From Gammaproteobacteria bacterium (lineage in GTDB: Bacteria > Pseudomonadota > Gammaproteobacteria > UBA4575), in contig JAPUHH010000238.1 of the NCBI GenBank assembly GCA_027297825.1, positions 1-5,937 of the forward strand: a stretch of 5,937 nucleotides of DNA, in the 5' to 3' direction. The translations under genes were made by a program, and so were the position numbers. Each line of letters opens with the position of its first letter. The stretch's first letter is position 1. The notes under the pieces were generated by a model, which was given only the letters and a program-made list of their open reading frames with translations, was not told the DNA's origin and did no database searches. Below are positions 5,605 to 5,937 of this stretch, one piece after another.

Positions 5605-5937
5605 TTAAAAGCGTAGCTGAAATTGTGGTGTCACTTCTGGAGTTTCGGTTATTTTACCCAATCTTCTTGTACTGGAACCTAACGGATCTAAATGATTATT
5701 TCCCTCATAAATTGATTTTGCTCCCCAACGCACCTCTCTTTTTCGTTCTTGTTTGGGTTTGCGCCATGCATTTTCTTCTTCTTTAGGTTTACGCAAATCT
5801 TCTCCACGGCTAAAAATAGTATCAACATTTAAATTATTAAAATCATCCGGAAGATCCAATTGTGCTTTGGGATCTGCAATTACCATGGAAGATATTAGCA
5901 AAAGTACCGCAATAGCAAATGAATACTCTCGCGGCAG
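5605..5937 (-). CDS. small exported protein of unknown function, 5' end outside window
   Basis: The frame is open from the right edge to TAA at 5605-5607, giving 110 visible residues, so the N-terminus is truncated by the window. A TTG at 5899-5901 could be taken as a start, but the upstream codons are open and continue a hydrophobic segment, AIAVLLLISSMVIA, followed by DPKAQ. This has the form of a Sec signal peptide with cleavage after VIA, so the real start lies beyond the window. The mature part, about 85 residues, is highly charged: GEDLRKPKEEENAWRKPKQE, then an Arg/Lys-rich run, RWGAKSIYEG, and a C-terminus ending PQFQLRF. It has no further membrane segment and only the visible lysines and arginines as notable features. 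I do not recognise a named family; a small periplasmic or secreted protein is likely. It converges with the higBA relic. Confidence 0.7.
   Translation of the reverse strand: MPREYSFAIAVLLLISSMVIADPKAQLDLPDDFNNLNVDTIFSRGEDLRKPKEEENAWRKPKQERKREVRWGAKSIYEGNNHLDPLGSSTRRLGKITETPEVTPQFQLRF

Overview
The window looks like a chromosomal segment of a gammaproteobacterium. Four co-directional minus-strand housekeeping genes, prs - rplY - pth - ychF, occupy 418-3863 in an order typical of that class. The long CTC-type bL25 protein (237 residues rather than the roughly 95-residue Escherichia coli form), the AT-rich intergenic DNA and the amount of decayed sequence suggest a host-associated lineage, perhaps Legionellales (Coxiella/Rickettsiella-like). 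That placement is inference; nothing in the sequence proves it.

Layout from left to right. Positions 1-254 hold no recognisable gene. An elongator tRNA-Met with an encoded CCA end lies at 255-331 (minus), on the same strand as ychF and 86 bases downstream of it. The housekeeping cluster follows: YchF/OLA1 ATPase (418-1509), peptidyl-tRNA hydrolase (1512-2096), bL25 ribosomal protein (2111-2824) and ribose-phosphate pyrophosphokinase (2889-3863). Gaps are 2, 14 and 64 bases with no terminator between genes, so one transcript is likely. It would supply PRPP, a 5S rRNA-binding protein, recycling of peptidyl-tRNA and a ribosome-associated ATPase: a growth and translation theme.

Upstream of prs, 3864-4692 contains no intact gene. 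It carries a leader hairpin, a 15-bp palindrome, a tentative promoter and a good minus-strand intrinsic terminator (4177-4201) that no longer follows any recognisable gene. ispE, often found upstream of prs in this class, is not visible here.

Positions 4693-5298 (plus) hold a decayed HigBA-type toxin-antitoxin module. An 11-bp inverted repeat is followed by a HigB toxin relic with a frameshifted 5' part, then a HigA antitoxin frame broken by two in-frame stops (TAG at 5077 and TAA at 5239). About 300 bases of AT-rich gene-free DNA separate it from a convergent minus-strand gene that runs off the right edge and encodes a small protein with a signal peptide.

I found no CRISPR array, insertion sequence or clearly new system. 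The most informative unusual feature is the step-by-step decay of the HigBA module and the degraded DNA upstream of prs.
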